Part shown: piece by piece, positions 26,161-34,921 of the stretch
Layout of the letters: the number at the start of each line of letters is the position of its first letter
How positions within the stretch are numbered: position 1 is the first letter of the stretch
Assembly: GCA_034180005.1 (NCBI GenBank)
Contig: JAXFPC010000029.1
Location: 124,001-188,000 of the forward strand
From: JAXFPC01 sp034180005
Lineage (GTDB): Bacteria; Bacillota; Negativicutes; Acidaminococcales; Acidaminococcaceae
Length of the DNA: 64,000 nt
Reading direction: 5' to 3'
Notes under the pieces: model-generated
The model's database searches: none
Told to the model about the DNA's origin: nothing
What the model saw: only the letters and a program-made list of their open reading frames with translations
Position numbers and translations under genes: made by a program

Positions 26161-27051
26161 TTAAATCCTCTTTCCTTTAATGTAGACGTTTAAGAAAACA
26201 TTGATCATCATAATGAACAGGAACAGCACCAATCCCACAGAAAACAAAGCTTGATGATGCAAAGATCCTGCGGCGGCGTAGGACATTTCAGAAGCGACAG
26301 CAGTTGTCATAAATCTCACGGAATCCAGCAGCCCCGGCATATTCGCCACATTGCCTGAGACCATGATGATTGCCATCGCTTCACCGACAGCGCGCCCTAC
26401 GCCTAAAATCACCGCTGCGGCAATACCGCTTTTAGCTGCCGGTACGCTTACTTTGAAAAAAGTTTCTATATCCGTAGCGCCTAAAGCTAAAGAGGCCATT
26501 TCATATTCCTTGGGAACAGCTCTGAGGGCTGCTTCGGACACACTGATGATGGAGGGCAGAATCATGATGGTCAAAACCGCAATTGCCGCTAAAAGTGTGG
26601 CTCCGGAAGCTAAATTAAAAAAATTTTGTATGGCCGGTACCAGAATAATCATCCCTACCAAACCATAGACTACCGACGGAATACCGGCTAAAAGCTCCAC
26701 GGCAGTGTGAATCGCTTCAGCTATACCGGACGGAGCAACTTTGGCTAAAAATACAGCTGTCATCAAACCGACAGGAACACCCAGGATTACCGCTCCGGCA
26801 GTACCGTAAATACTTGTCAACAGAAAAGGCAGGATGCCGAAGGAAGGTTCTTTGACAGACGCCGTCGGTTGCCATACTGTACCGAACAGAAAGTCCCATA
26901 TCCCTATTTTTATAATTGCCGGCATGCCTGCTATGATAAGCTGTACGGACAGGCAAAGGACCAAGCCCACTGCCACGATTCCGCACAGCATGAAAATTCC
27001 GTTTACCGCCGTTTCAAAAGCTTCACGCTTTTTACTTAAAGCTTTCATCAT
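26161..27051 (-). CDS. pstC: Phosphate ABC-transporter permease PstC
   Basis: A 296-residue inner-membrane permease with about six transmembrane segments and the loop KEYEMASLALGATDIETFF (about 184-202). Begins MMKALSKKREAFETAVNG with AAGGA upstream. It lies 8 bases after pstS and 2 bases before pstA, a tight operon. It forms the phosphate channel with PstA. Confidence 0.95.
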   Translation of the reverse strand: MMKALSKKREAFETAVNGIFMLCGIVAVGLVLCLSVQLIIAGMPAIIKIGIWDFLFGTVWQPTASVKEPSFGILPFLLTSIYGTAGAVILGVPVGLMTAVFLAKVAPSGIAEAIHTAVELLAGIPSVVYGLVGMIILVPAIQNFFNLASGATLLAAIAVLTIMILPSIISVSEAALRAVPKEYEMASLALGATDIETFFKVSVPAAKSGIAAAVILGVGRAVGEAMAIIMVSGNVANMPGLLDSVRFMTTAVASEMSYAAAGSLHHQALFSVGLVLFLFIMMINVFLNVYIKGKRI

Positions 27052-27059
27052 TACAATCC

Positions 27060-27899
27060 TTATTTAGCAGTCGGAACTGCACCTGCTTTCAGAATTAGCG
27101 GAGCCGCTTCCTTAGATGTCATGAAGGTATAGAACTTATTTGCGCATTCGCTGAGCTTGGTACCCTTTTTCGTTACTAAATTAAGAGGACGCTGAATCAC
27201 ATAACTGCCGTCAGCTATATTTTTTTCATTACATGCCACACCGTTAATCTTGAGTACTTTAATCCCTTTTCTGTTTTCTACGGACGCAAAGGAAGCATAC
27301 CCTATAGCCGCCTTATTATTCTTTACAGCTTCAATAACTGCACCGGTGGATGTCAGTTCTTGCGCCAGCTTACATTTATCCTTGGTTTTCGTAATGGATT
27401 CAAAACCGTCACGTGTGCCGGAGCCTGCCTCGCGGCCGATAGCGGCGACCGTACCGGATTCTCCGGTTATCTTTGCCCAATCCTTGATACTGCCGTTAAA
27501 CAAAGCTTTGATGTTCTCCAGCGTCATGTCATCAACCGGGCACTTTTCGTTAACAATAATTGCAATGCCGTCAAGCGCAATAGTGGTTTCCTCAAGTCCG
27601 CTCGCCTTTTCCGCATCTTTTAAGGACCGTGACGCCAAGCCTATATCGCAGGAGCCTTTGCTTACAGCCGCAATGCCGGTTCCGGAACCGGTAGCATCAT
27701 AAGAAATCTTGATTCCCTTATTATCCTGCATGAACTTTTCCGAAAGAATGCCGATTACGCTTTCCATAGATGTGGAACCGTTTACAGCAATGCTTCCTTT
27801 GACATTGTCAGCCTTCTCACCGGAAGTTCCGCCATTGCAGCCTGCAAAGGCAAATACAGTTAAAGCTGCCATAGTTACGATACACATTAATCTTTTCAT
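27060..27899 (-). CDS. pstS: Phosphate-binding lipoprotein
   Basis: A 279-residue phosphate-binding protein. The signal peptide ends in FAFAGCNGG, a lipobox, so it is a lipoprotein. Phosphate-binding signatures are seen in VNGSTSMESVIGIL, DATGSGTGIAAVSKG, and REAGSGTRDGFESI. It is first in the pst operon and has a good ribosome site AGGAGGAG. Likely induced by phosphate starvation, though the regulator gene of this cluster is interrupted. Confidence 0.96.
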   Translation of the reverse strand: MKRLMCIVTMAALTVFAFAGCNGGTSGEKADNVKGSIAVNGSTSMESVIGILSEKFMQDNKGIKISYDATGSGTGIAAVSKGSCDIGLASRSLKDAEKASGLEETTIALDGIAIIVNEKCPVDDMTLENIKALFNGSIKDWAKITGESGTVAAIGREAGSGTRDGFESITKTKDKCKLAQELTSTGAVIEAVKNNKAAIGYASFASVENRKGIKVLKINGVACNEKNIADGSYVIQRPLNLVTKKGTKLSECANKFYTFMTSKEAAPLILKAGAVPTAK

Positions 27900-28206
27900 C
27901 TTCTTGTACTCCTCCTGAATTTTGAATAACTATCATTCATTATTTCCCACTAAGATCAGCATACACCGCCAATGTAAAATCCATTATCATGTTATTGTAA
28001 AGAAAACGTAAAAATTACACTTTTGAGGAACAGTATATGCTCCGTTATCGTGTTGCACAAATTTTTCCGCGCTCTTTGAAGAAAAAGCAAAAAGCTGCGC
28101 GACTGAAATCACACAGCTTTTTATGTTCCGATTTTTTTTAATTTGTACCTCCAACAGCCACAGTTCATGGAACCGTTGAAGAATATCACATATTTTATGA
28201 GTATCT
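27900..28206. promoter_or_regulatory. Intergenic region upstream of pstS with a possible Pho box
   Basis: Non-coding. On the minus strand TTTACA occurs at 28001-27996 and 27978-27973, 23 bases apart, with an ATGATA-like unit between. This resembles Pho-box tandem repeats (about 11-base period) but is only suggestive. A partial terminator (stem AAAAAGCTG 28089-28097 with CAGCTTTTT 28114-28122) lies at the M48 side. Confidence 0.35.
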
Positions 28207-29265
28207 TTAATTAGTCTGCGGTTTTTTATTTACCATTTCCGCCCAGAGCTTAAATTTATCCACGACGGCAGCGGCATACGCACCGGCGCTTCTTCCGTCC
28301 GTGTCCTGCCGATAAATAGTATGCACCTGTATATCATCGTAGTAAATATGAGCGTACGCGCCGTTATCATACACCACAAAGCGATACGGCTCTATCTCAC
28401 CCTGCCTGCGTACCTGCCACAAGGCTCCGGCAAGCAGATAGGCTCTGTATTCGGCTTTGGTGCTGCCTATGTCTTGCGTGACGGAAAAACTCCAGTCATC
28501 TTCGCTGACTATGGCATGCTTATCAGCAGTAACGCTCATCGTGGGCTTAATATTGTAAGGAGCAAGCTGTTTCAGCACACGCCTGATCCTTTCCTCCGGT
28601 TCGGGATGACTGCTGAACAAGCCGTAATTCGGAGCGCCCTCCTGAGCCGCCAAATCTTCCAGCTTAAAGGCCGCTATAAGCATACTGTAAGGATTAAATC
28701 CAGCCTCAATCGTATTGCGCACGCTCTCCTTGTCTGCGCCGCGTTCATCAGTGCGGCTGTATCCGGCAAGCAGTGCCTGCTGCAACATCTGCGCCAGCCC
28801 CCATCCCATGCCTTTGGTAGCGGCTATCATCAGAATTGTCGTCCACAGCTGCTTCTCCATGGCGTGTACCGTGTGTTTTTTGGCAACATGCCCTATTTCA
28901 TGACCCAATACACCTGCCAGTTCAGCATCGCTGCTCATATAATCAAGAAGACCGCGATAAACGTAGATAAATCCTCCCGGACACGCCAAAGCATTGACTT
29001 CGTCATTATTCAACACTTTAAAACTGTATTCTATGTCCGTGCGTCCCGAAACTTTCGCTAACCGCTGCCCGATTTTATCCAGACGTTCCTGAATGAGGGG
29101 ATCCTGTACCACTCCGTAACGCGCTTCCAACTCCTGTCCGTAGGAGCGTCCCATTTCTATTTCCTGTTCCCTGCTGATCAAACCTGCTTCTGCTGCCGGC
29201 ACACCTGCTGTCAAACCGCAGAGCAGACACAGGCACATTAAAATTTTTACCGCTAAACTTCGCAT
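28207..29265 (-). CDS. Secreted M48-family metalloprotease
   Basis: A 352-residue protease of the M48 (BepA/LoiP-like) type with a signal peptide (MRSLAVKILMCLCLLCGLTA, cleavage near AAEAG), so periplasmic. Zinc ligands are in VLGHEIGHVAKKH, and DERGADKES supplies the third. GLFSSHPEPEERIRR is a typical M48 loop. The C-terminal 110 residues resemble a DUF4156-like or beta domain but are unassigned. Possible roles are outer-membrane protein quality control. It is single, with a weak terminator at its end. Confidence 0.87.
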   Translation of the reverse strand: MRSLAVKILMCLCLLCGLTAGVPAAEAGLISREQEIEMGRSYGQELEARYGVVQDPLIQERLDKIGQRLAKVSGRTDIEYSFKVLNNDEVNALACPGGFIYVYRGLLDYMSSDAELAGVLGHEIGHVAKKHTVHAMEKQLWTTILMIAATKGMGWGLAQMLQQALLAGYSRTDERGADKESVRNTIEAGFNPYSMLIAAFKLEDLAAQEGAPNYGLFSSHPEPEERIRRVLKQLAPYNIKPTMSVTADKHAIVSEDDWSFSVTQDIGSTKAEYRAYLLAGALWQVRRQGEIEPYRFVVYDNGAYAHIYYDDIQVHTIYRQDTDGRSAGAYAAAVVDKFKLWAEMVNKKPQTN

Positions 29266-29585
29266 AGTCTCCCCCTTAATTTTTCTCTGCGTAAGCGCGC
29301 CGTTTCCTCTTCACGACAGCCGCCGCGAAAGTTCGGTCACTTTTTATATCGTCCCATAATTTCACGTTTTTCAATCTTTCATATAACCGATAACTTCATT
29401 ATACCCCAAAGATTCTCCTGAAGCAAAAATCACCCCCTGTTATCCGCTGTACATTCTCTTTGATAAAAGGAAAGCAAATTACTTCTCTGTATTTTTGCTA
29501 TGAATATGATATAATATACCAGTAAATATCTTAATGCAAGCGTACATAAGAACATATATGCTGAATCATCAAGGAGAAAGATTTC

Positions 29586-30080
29586 ATGCAAATACGCAAA
29601 CTTACTTCCGCCGCGTTGCTCGTCGCCATCGGCACACTGAGCGCGCACCTTGTATATATTCCGGTCGGAGTATCAAAATGCTTTCCTGTACAGCACGCCA
29701 TCAACATCATGAGCGCCGTGCTTTTAGGTCCGGATTATGCCGTAGCGACAGCCTTTGTGATTTCCTGTCTGCGAAATCTTTTAGGCACCGGCAGCCTGCT
29801 CGCCTTTCCCGGCAGCATGATAGGCGCTTTCCTCGCCGGCTTGCTTTACCGTCACTTTAAACATCTCGGAGCGGCGGCAGTCGGAGAGGTGTTCGGCACC
29901 GGTATTCTGGGAGCGTTATGCGCCTGGTTCGTGGCAGCCAATTTTCTCGGCAGCAAAGCGGCAGCATGGTTTTTCGTGCCGCCATTTCTCATCAGCACCG
30001 CCGGCGGCACTCTTATCGCCTGCGTTCTTTTGAAAAGCGGCGCTTTTTATTCGCTGCTTACCGGGAAAGACGGCAAGTGA
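29586..30080 (+). CDS. thiW: ThiW-type ECF transporter substrate-specific component
   Basis: A 164-residue membrane protein with five or six hydrophobic segments. The family signature IPVGVSKCFPVQHAINIMSAV, split as IPVGVSKCFP and QHAINIMSAV, together with RNLLGTGSLLAFPGSMIGA identifies it as ThiW, the thiazole/thiamin-precursor S component that works with a shared EcfAT module. AGGAGAAAGATTTC lies before the ATG. No TPP riboswitch is seen upstream. The next two genes follow within 2-3 bases, so a three-gene operon ending in a metal-sensor is likely. Confidence 0.82.
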   Translation: MQIRKLTSAALLVAIGTLSAHLVYIPVGVSKCFPVQHAINIMSAVLLGPDYAVATAFVISCLRNLLGTGSLLAFPGSMIGAFLAGLLYRHFKHLGAAAVGEVFGTGILGALCAWFVAANFLGSKAAAWFFVPPFLISTAGGTLIACVLLKSGAFYSLLTGKDGK

Positions 30081-30081
30081 C

Positions 30082-30387
30082 ATGTTCACCGACTTCGGCA
30101 CTTTTGTCAATACAGCGCTCTACGTTATAAGCGGGCTTTGCTTCGGCTGTTTCGCTTCCCGATACAGCGTCCTGGCAACAAAAAAACTTCTTGCCGTCTT
30201 TAAGGAAAGAGGAACTTTTTATCTGCCCGGTATATTTCTGCAAATTGTTTTTTTGTTGACGGCGTTCTTCATTTTTCCGCTCTGGTTCAGCACCAGGACT
30301 CAAGCGGGGAGCTTCGTCTATTACGCAGCGCTTATTTATTTTTACCGTCAAGGTTATTTTCAATACATTAAAGGAAAAGAGGAATAA
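30082..30387 (+). CDS. Small membrane protein in the thiW operon
   Basis: A 101-residue membrane protein with two or three helices (VNTALYVISGLCFGCFASRY; LPGIFLQIVFLLTAFFIFPL). Start ATG at 30082 is two bases after the thiW stop, and it ends three bases before the SmtB-type regulator. No family recognised. Position suggests a role with the transporter. Confidence 0.6.
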   Translation: MFTDFGTFVNTALYVISGLCFGCFASRYSVLATKKLLAVFKERGTFYLPGIFLQIVFLLTAFFIFPLWFSTRTQAGSFVYYAALIYFYRQGYFQYIKGKEE

Positions 30388-30389
30388 TA

Positions 30390-30722
30390 ATGCCTGAAAA
30401 ACATAATCACCAACTGCTTCCCACAGGAAAAAGAGGAGAAAAATATATCCAACCCATCGCAGATATTTTTAAAGTTTTGGGTGATCCCACCAGGATAAAA
30501 ATTCTCTCCCTTCTGGCGCAAAGCGAACTGTGCGTCACCTGTATCGCCGAAGCTTTGAACATGACCCACTCGGCGATTTCTCACCAGCTGCGCCTGCTGC
30601 GCAACGCCAATCTGGTAAAATTTACCAAAGACGGCAAGGAAGTCATCTACTCCCTGGATGATACCCATGTGCTTATGCTTTTGGAACAGGCTTTAGATCA
30701 CGTAAAGCATAAATTAAGATAA
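30390..30722 (+). CDS. ArsR/SmtB-family metal-sensing repressor
   Basis: A 110-residue winged-helix repressor. The recognition helix is in LNMTHSAISHQLRLLRNAN. The C-terminal helix carries DTHVLMLLEQALDHVKH, which is an exact DxH(x10)HxxH, the alpha-5 zinc/cobalt site of SmtB/CzrA-type sensors. ELCVTC near residue 48 is a possible second (alpha-3) site, and the N-terminus begins MPEKHNHQ. It is last in a three-gene operon with ThiW. Likely a zinc or cobalt sensor that represses a transport operon. Confidence 0.88.
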   Translation: MPEKHNHQLLPTGKRGEKYIQPIADIFKVLGDPTRIKILSLLAQSELCVTCIAEALNMTHSAISHQLRLLRNANLVKFTKDGKEVIYSLDDTHVLMLLEQALDHVKHKLR

Positions 30723-30738
30723 CAAGGTAAAAATACCG

Positions 30739-30770
30739 GACTGTTTTCTTCGCGGAAAGCAGTCTTTTTT
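30739..30770 (+). terminator. Terminator of the thiW-smtB operon
   Basis: Stem GACTGTTTTC (30739-30748) with GAAAGCAGTC (30755-30764) with one wobble pair, then six T. Confidence 0.88.
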
Positions 30771-30871
30771 CACAAGCTGCCTGAAGAATTTTAAAGCAGC
30801 AATATTAAACCTGAAGAATAACATATGATAAATTTTCAGGCAGATATTCTGAAGTATTACCGTAAAAAATT

Positions 30872-30921
30872 AAGAGGATTGCAGCGAAAGGGGGCAAAAT
30901 TCCTTTCATTGCAATCCTCTT
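30872..30921 (-). terminator. Terminator of the orphan binding-protein gene
   Basis: 11-bp outer stem AAGAGGATTGC (30872-30882) with GCAATCCTCTT (30911-30921), with further pairing inside and T-runs on both strands, directly behind the stop codon at 30923. Confidence 0.85.
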
Positions 30922-30922
30922 T

Positions 30923-31933
30923 TTATTTTGCCGATGACCACTGTTTAATAATCTCCGCCTTGTATTTGGAAGTCCAACTTAAATCGTCCACCGGCACGCT
31001 GACGTTACCTATGAGTTCACGACGCCCGTCGTTATACGGATATTTTTTGACGTGCCACATATAAGTGTAGCCGTTCCGTTGCAGCAAAAGCTCACCGGCA
31101 TCGCTCATCAGATATTCGAGAAAATCCTGTGCCTGCTTTAAATGCGCCGCCCCGTCCATGACCGCCGCGCCGGACAAGATATTCTTGTTGCTGTCCTTGA
31201 TCAAAGTTGCGAACAAATGCTTGTGCTGTTGTTCCATCTGCAAAGCGTATCCCAACGGTATGACGGTCACAGTCTTCTCTCCGCGGTAAACCGCATCGAC
31301 CGCCTCGCTTACAGTTTTAACATACTGCGGTCTTTGCGCGTTAAAGCTTGCCGCATACGCCAAGGCCGCTTCCTTGCCGCGCAGCTGCCACAGAGATGTT
31401 ATCATGCCATATCCTGCTCCACCGTTGGCAAAATCCGGAATTATCAACTGATCCCTGAGCTGCGGCGCCAATAATTCTTCCATCGTCTCCGGCGAATACA
31501 ACCCGAATTCGCGCAGCTTATTCTTATTACTTAAAAAAGCGATATATGTAAGGTAAAGACTTGTCCATTCTCCCCTCTTGCTGCGCAACTCCGCCGGAAC
31601 CTTGTAGGCTTCTCTCGTCAGATACGGCTGCAGCAAATTGCGGCTGCCGGCCATATAGTATTCCTCGGCGCTGCCGCCCAGCCAGCAGTCAAATTTATTG
31701 TCCTCCAAAAATTGTATCCTCTCTTCAAACGTTCCTGCCGGCAAATATTGTATTTTAACTTTGACGCCGGAATGTTTTTCATATCCGGCTACTAAAATCC
31801 GCGTTATATCTTCACCGAAGCTACTGCAGAGCTTAAGCTCCAGAACGGGATTTTCCCGCTCACGCAAGCATCCCGTCAGTAAAAGCAGCGTCAAAGTACA
31901 AACTGCAAAAAAAGATATTAACTTGCTGTGCAT
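30923..31933 (-). CDS. Orphan substrate-binding lipoprotein (family 1)
   Basis: A 336-residue binding lipoprotein with lipobox LLLTGCLRE. The family 1 fold resembles the other two ferric-type binding proteins (GEDITRILVAGYEKH; DCWLGGSAEEYYMAG; LIIPDFANGGAGYGM). Start ATG at 31933 follows AAAGGTGG; GTG at 31945 is less likely. It has no permease or ATPase directly next to it, but the ATPase gene of the second ferric system begins about 140 bases upstream, so it may feed that transporter. A terminator separates them. Confidence 0.83.
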   Translation of the reverse strand: MHSKLISFFAVCTLTLLLLTGCLRERENPVLELKLCSSFGEDITRILVAGYEKHSGVKVKIQYLPAGTFEERIQFLEDNKFDCWLGGSAEEYYMAGSRNLLQPYLTREAYKVPAELRSKRGEWTSLYLTYIAFLSNKNKLREFGLYSPETMEELLAPQLRDQLIIPDFANGGAGYGMITSLWQLRGKEAALAYAASFNAQRPQYVKTVSEAVDAVYRGEKTVTVIPLGYALQMEQQHKHLFATLIKDSNKNILSGAAVMDGAAHLKQAQDFLEYLMSDAGELLLQRNGYTYMWHVKKYPYNDGRRELIGNVSVPVDDLSWTSKYKAEIIKQWSSAK

Positions 31934-32004
31934 ACACGCCGCCACCTTTCTGTACTCGCATTATAACATATTATATTTTTTTCGCCAAACATCGAAGTCC
32001 GAAC

Positions 32005-32040
32005 AAAAATGCCGCCGGAAGGTATTTTCTCCGGCGGCAT
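32005..32040 (-). terminator. Terminator of the second ferric-type ABC operon
   Basis: 10-bp stem ATGCCGCCGG (32009-32018) with CCGGCGGCAT (32031-32040) and a U-tract on the minus-strand transcript (32005-32009). Confidence 0.88.
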
Positions 32041-32069
32041 GCACAAATACTGCTTAAGCTCTTATGCTG

Positions 32070-33116
32070 TTAATTTCTTTCAAAGACCATTACCTTGTCA
32101 AAATCAAGGTATACTTTCTCTCCGTCGGCAATAGCATCAAGGTCTGCGCCCTTGACGATAACGCGCACCATAGTATCGCCAACCTGCACCCTGTAGTCCA
32201 CAGCATCGCCCAGATAGAATTTGTGAGCCAGAACTCCTTCTACCAACCCGCCCGCTTTGGAGATGGTGATATTTTCCGGACGCACGGCGATTGTCGCCGC
32301 GCCCTGCACATTGCCGGGATTGGGGAAGGAAACGCCGCTGTTCTTAACAAAAACTCTGTCACCTTTGACTTCTCCGTCAATAAAATTAACCAAGCCGATA
32401 AAGTCGGCTACCATTTTATTGGCGGGATTAGTGTATATTTCGTGGGGAGCGCCGATCTGCTGCACCACGCCCATACTCATAACGACAACTCTGTCGCTCA
32501 TGGCCATGGCCTCTCCCTGGTCATGCGTCACATAAACTACGGTGATGCCTGTCTTCTTTTGAATAGAAAGAATTTCAAACCTCATGCTTTCACGCAGCTT
32601 GGCGTCCAAATTGGAAAGCGGTTCATCCAAAAGCAGCAGTCCCGGCTGAGCTACCAAAGCCCGCGCCAAAGCTACACGCTGCTGCTGTCCGCCGGAAAGC
32701 TGGTTGGGATAGCGATGACCGTATTCGCCTAAATGAACCAGCTCCAACATTTCCTGGACTCTCTTATCCCTCTCCTCCTGAGGAACTTTTTTTATTTTCA
32801 AAGGATAAGCGACATTCTCAGCCACAGTCATGTGCGGCCACACGGCGTAGGATTGGAAGACCATGCCGATGTCGCGTTTTTCCGGCGGAGCAAAGGAGCC
32901 TTTAATGGAGGAGCTTACGCAATGCTCGCCGATATAAATTTCTCCTTCCGTCGCTCTTTCAAAACCGGCTATCATTCTCAAAGTTGTCGTCTTGCCGCAG
33001 CCGGAAGGACCCAAAATCGAAACAAACTCTCCGTCCTTAACGACCAGATTAAAATCGTTAACTGCCGTCACCGCGCCGAAACGCTTAAAAACGTTCTCAA
33101 TTCTTACTTCGGACAT
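32070..33116 (-). CDS. ABC-transporter ATPase of the second ferric-type system
   Basis: A 348-residue PotA/FbpC-type ATPase. Walker A GPSGCGKTTTLRM, signature LSGGQQQRVALARAL, Walker B LLLLDEPLSNLD, and switch His in VTHDQGEAMAM are all canonical. The C-terminal TOBE-like domain covers about 240-348. It follows the permease by about 16 bases. Unlike the first system, only one ATPase gene is present, so the ATPase should be a homodimer. Confidence 0.93.
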   Translation of the reverse strand: MSEVRIENVFKRFGAVTAVNDFNLVVKDGEFVSILGPSGCGKTTTLRMIAGFERATEGEIYIGEHCVSSSIKGSFAPPEKRDIGMVFQSYAVWPHMTVAENVAYPLKIKKVPQEERDKRVQEMLELVHLGEYGHRYPNQLSGGQQQRVALARALVAQPGLLLLDEPLSNLDAKLRESMRFEILSIQKKTGITVVYVTHDQGEAMAMSDRVVVMSMGVVQQIGAPHEIYTNPANKMVADFIGLVNFIDGEVKGDRVFVKNSGVSFPNPGNVQGAATIAVRPENITISKAGGLVEGVLAHKFYLGDAVDYRVQVGDTMVRVIVKGADLDAIADGEKVYLDFDKVMVFERN

Positions 33117-33132
33117 TTATTACACTCCTTTA

Positions 33133-34803
33133 TTATATGCCAACATTACCTTTGGACACTTTATTCAAAATCAGATTGCCGATTAAAACAATTGCCAAAA
33201 TTATTACGGAAAGCACCGATGCGTTCTGCGTATCAGCGTAAGTTTGCAATTCGTACAGCAAAACGCCGATAGTCTTGGTGTCGCTGCCGTAAAGCAGCAG
33301 GGACATGGTAAGTTCGTAAAAAGACGGCATAAAAATCAGGAACCAGCCGGCGATAATGGAAGGCGCTATCAAAGGCATGATGATATCCTTACAGCAGCGC
33401 AACCAATCGGCGCCGGAATTAAGCGCAGCTTCCTCCAGGGACGAATGCACCTGGCTCAAAGAAGCCGCTATGGTACGCACCGACATGGTCATATACTTTA
33501 CAAGGTAGCTGACCACGATAATCCAAACAGTTGAATAAAGATTAAGTCCGTAATTGCCGCTGAAAGCGATGATTAAAGCCAGAGCGATAACTATGCTCGG
33601 CGTACTGCCGCCGATAACTACCAAAAGATCCGGTATGGAGCGGCCTTTAACATTTGTTTTTACCGCCAAATAAGCGACAAACAGGGAGAGCAACGTGCCT
33701 ATGCAGGCTGCTATCACGGCGTATAGAACGGAGTTCCAAATGCTTTCCATGTACTGAGAACTTGTTATAACGGGAAGCCAGGCATCAAAGCCCAGGTTGT
33801 CCGGTGCAATCGGTTTGGACATGGTTTTTATCAATGATGTAAGCACAATGGAGCCTAAAGGAATGACAATGGATATCATGCTGTACAGACCGACAGCGCA
33901 GAAAGCAGGCCATTTCCATTTGCCAAGCTCCACAATGTTGGGTCGAGTACTTTTGCCGCTGATCGTTGTATAATCCTTCTTGCCCATCATCCAGGTCATG
34001 CCGAAAAGCAGAAAGTTCGCCAGGAACATCAGGGATGCTGCCAGCGCCGTGGCATCACGCACACCGTTGGCGTCACCCATGTAAATATATGTGACGATAC
34101 GCGTAGTCATTACTTCAATATTACCGGGCATGCCTACGATAGCGGGAATGCCGAAGCAGCTGCCTGCGGCAATGAACACCAGCAGACCTCCCGCCAATAT
34201 GCTCGGCATCATCAAAGGCAGAGTCACGTCAAAAACCGTACGCAGAGGTGATGCTCCCGATACACGCGCAGCCTCTTCCAGAGTAGGGTCCATTTTTTCC
34301 ATCGCTCTGGAAATAGTAATAAAGGCAAAGGGCGAATAGAACAAGGTCAATACCCAGCCTAAGCCGGCAAAAGTGTAGATATCGAAAGGAGCCGTTTCCA
34401 AACCGAACAGCCATTTAAAAATCATGTTCAAATAACCTACACTGGGGTTAAGAAGTTGCACCCAAGCAATAGCGCCCACATAAGGCGGTATCATATAGCT
34501 GGAAACAAGCATCGTGCGATAGGTTTTCTTGCCGGGCATATCGGTGCGCCCGATGAGCCACGCCAGGGGGAACGTAATAATAACGCTTATTATCATAACG
34601 GACAGGGACAACTGTATAGTATTCGTCAGGGCGCGCCAATTTACGCTCTGACTGTACACGTTCCGATAATTTTCAAAATTAATGGCTCCATCTAGCATCA
34701 TGCTGTCGTACAGAAGAATTCCCATAGGAAAAATCACAAAGTACAACAAAAGCAGCACTGAGATGGATATGACTATAAATTTACTGTTAATTCGCGACAT
34801 CAA
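33133..34803 (-). CDS. Fused ABC-transporter permease of the second ferric-type system
   Basis: A 556-residue permease with two MetI-like halves and about 12 membrane segments. EAA-type loops are in DPTLEEAARVSGASPLRTVF and HSSLEEAALNSGADWLRCC. It pairs with the binding protein (34922) and ATPase (32070). The start is ATG 34803 or 34800. A hairpin in the gap behind the binding-protein gene should reduce its transcription relative to that gene. Confidence 0.92.
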   Translation of the reverse strand: MMSRINSKFIVISISVLLLLYFVIFPMGILLYDSMMLDGAINFENYRNVYSQSVNWRALTNTIQLSLSVMIISVIITFPLAWLIGRTDMPGKKTYRTMLVSSYMIPPYVGAIAWVQLLNPSVGYLNMIFKWLFGLETAPFDIYTFAGLGWVLTLFYSPFAFITISRAMEKMDPTLEEAARVSGASPLRTVFDVTLPLMMPSILAGGLLVFIAAGSCFGIPAIVGMPGNIEVMTTRIVTYIYMGDANGVRDATALAASLMFLANFLLFGMTWMMGKKDYTTISGKSTRPNIVELGKWKWPAFCAVGLYSMISIVIPLGSIVLTSLIKTMSKPIAPDNLGFDAWLPVITSSQYMESIWNSVLYAVIAACIGTLLSLFVAYLAVKTNVKGRSIPDLLVVIGGSTPSIVIALALIIAFSGNYGLNLYSTVWIIVVSYLVKYMTMSVRTIAASLSQVHSSLEEAALNSGADWLRCCKDIIMPLIAPSIIAGWFLIFMPSFYELTMSLLLYGSDTKTIGVLLYELQTYADTQNASVLSVIILAIVLIGNLILNKVSKGNVGI

Positions 34804-34865
34804 TGAATATTTTCTCCTTTCCCTCGTCTCCGAAGGGACATTTTGCGGGATATACAGGACGCAAA

Positions 34866-34920
34866 ACAGGGAGCGCCGGAGCGTCCCCCTGTCTGCAGTC
34901 CCTATTTATACCGATAGGGG
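34866..34920 (-). terminator. Intra-operon hairpins behind the second ferric binding-protein gene
   Basis: Two inverted repeats in the 118-base gap: CCCTAT/ATAGGGG (34900-34920) directly after the stop and ACAGGG/CCCTGT (34866-34892) followed by TTTT on the minus strand. These can act as a partial terminator. Confidence 0.6.
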
Positions 34921-34921
34921 C

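Noticed and set aside
29280..29585. TPP riboswitch upstream of thiW
   Set aside because: The conserved CTGAGA and ACCTGATCTGG elements are absent on the plus strand.
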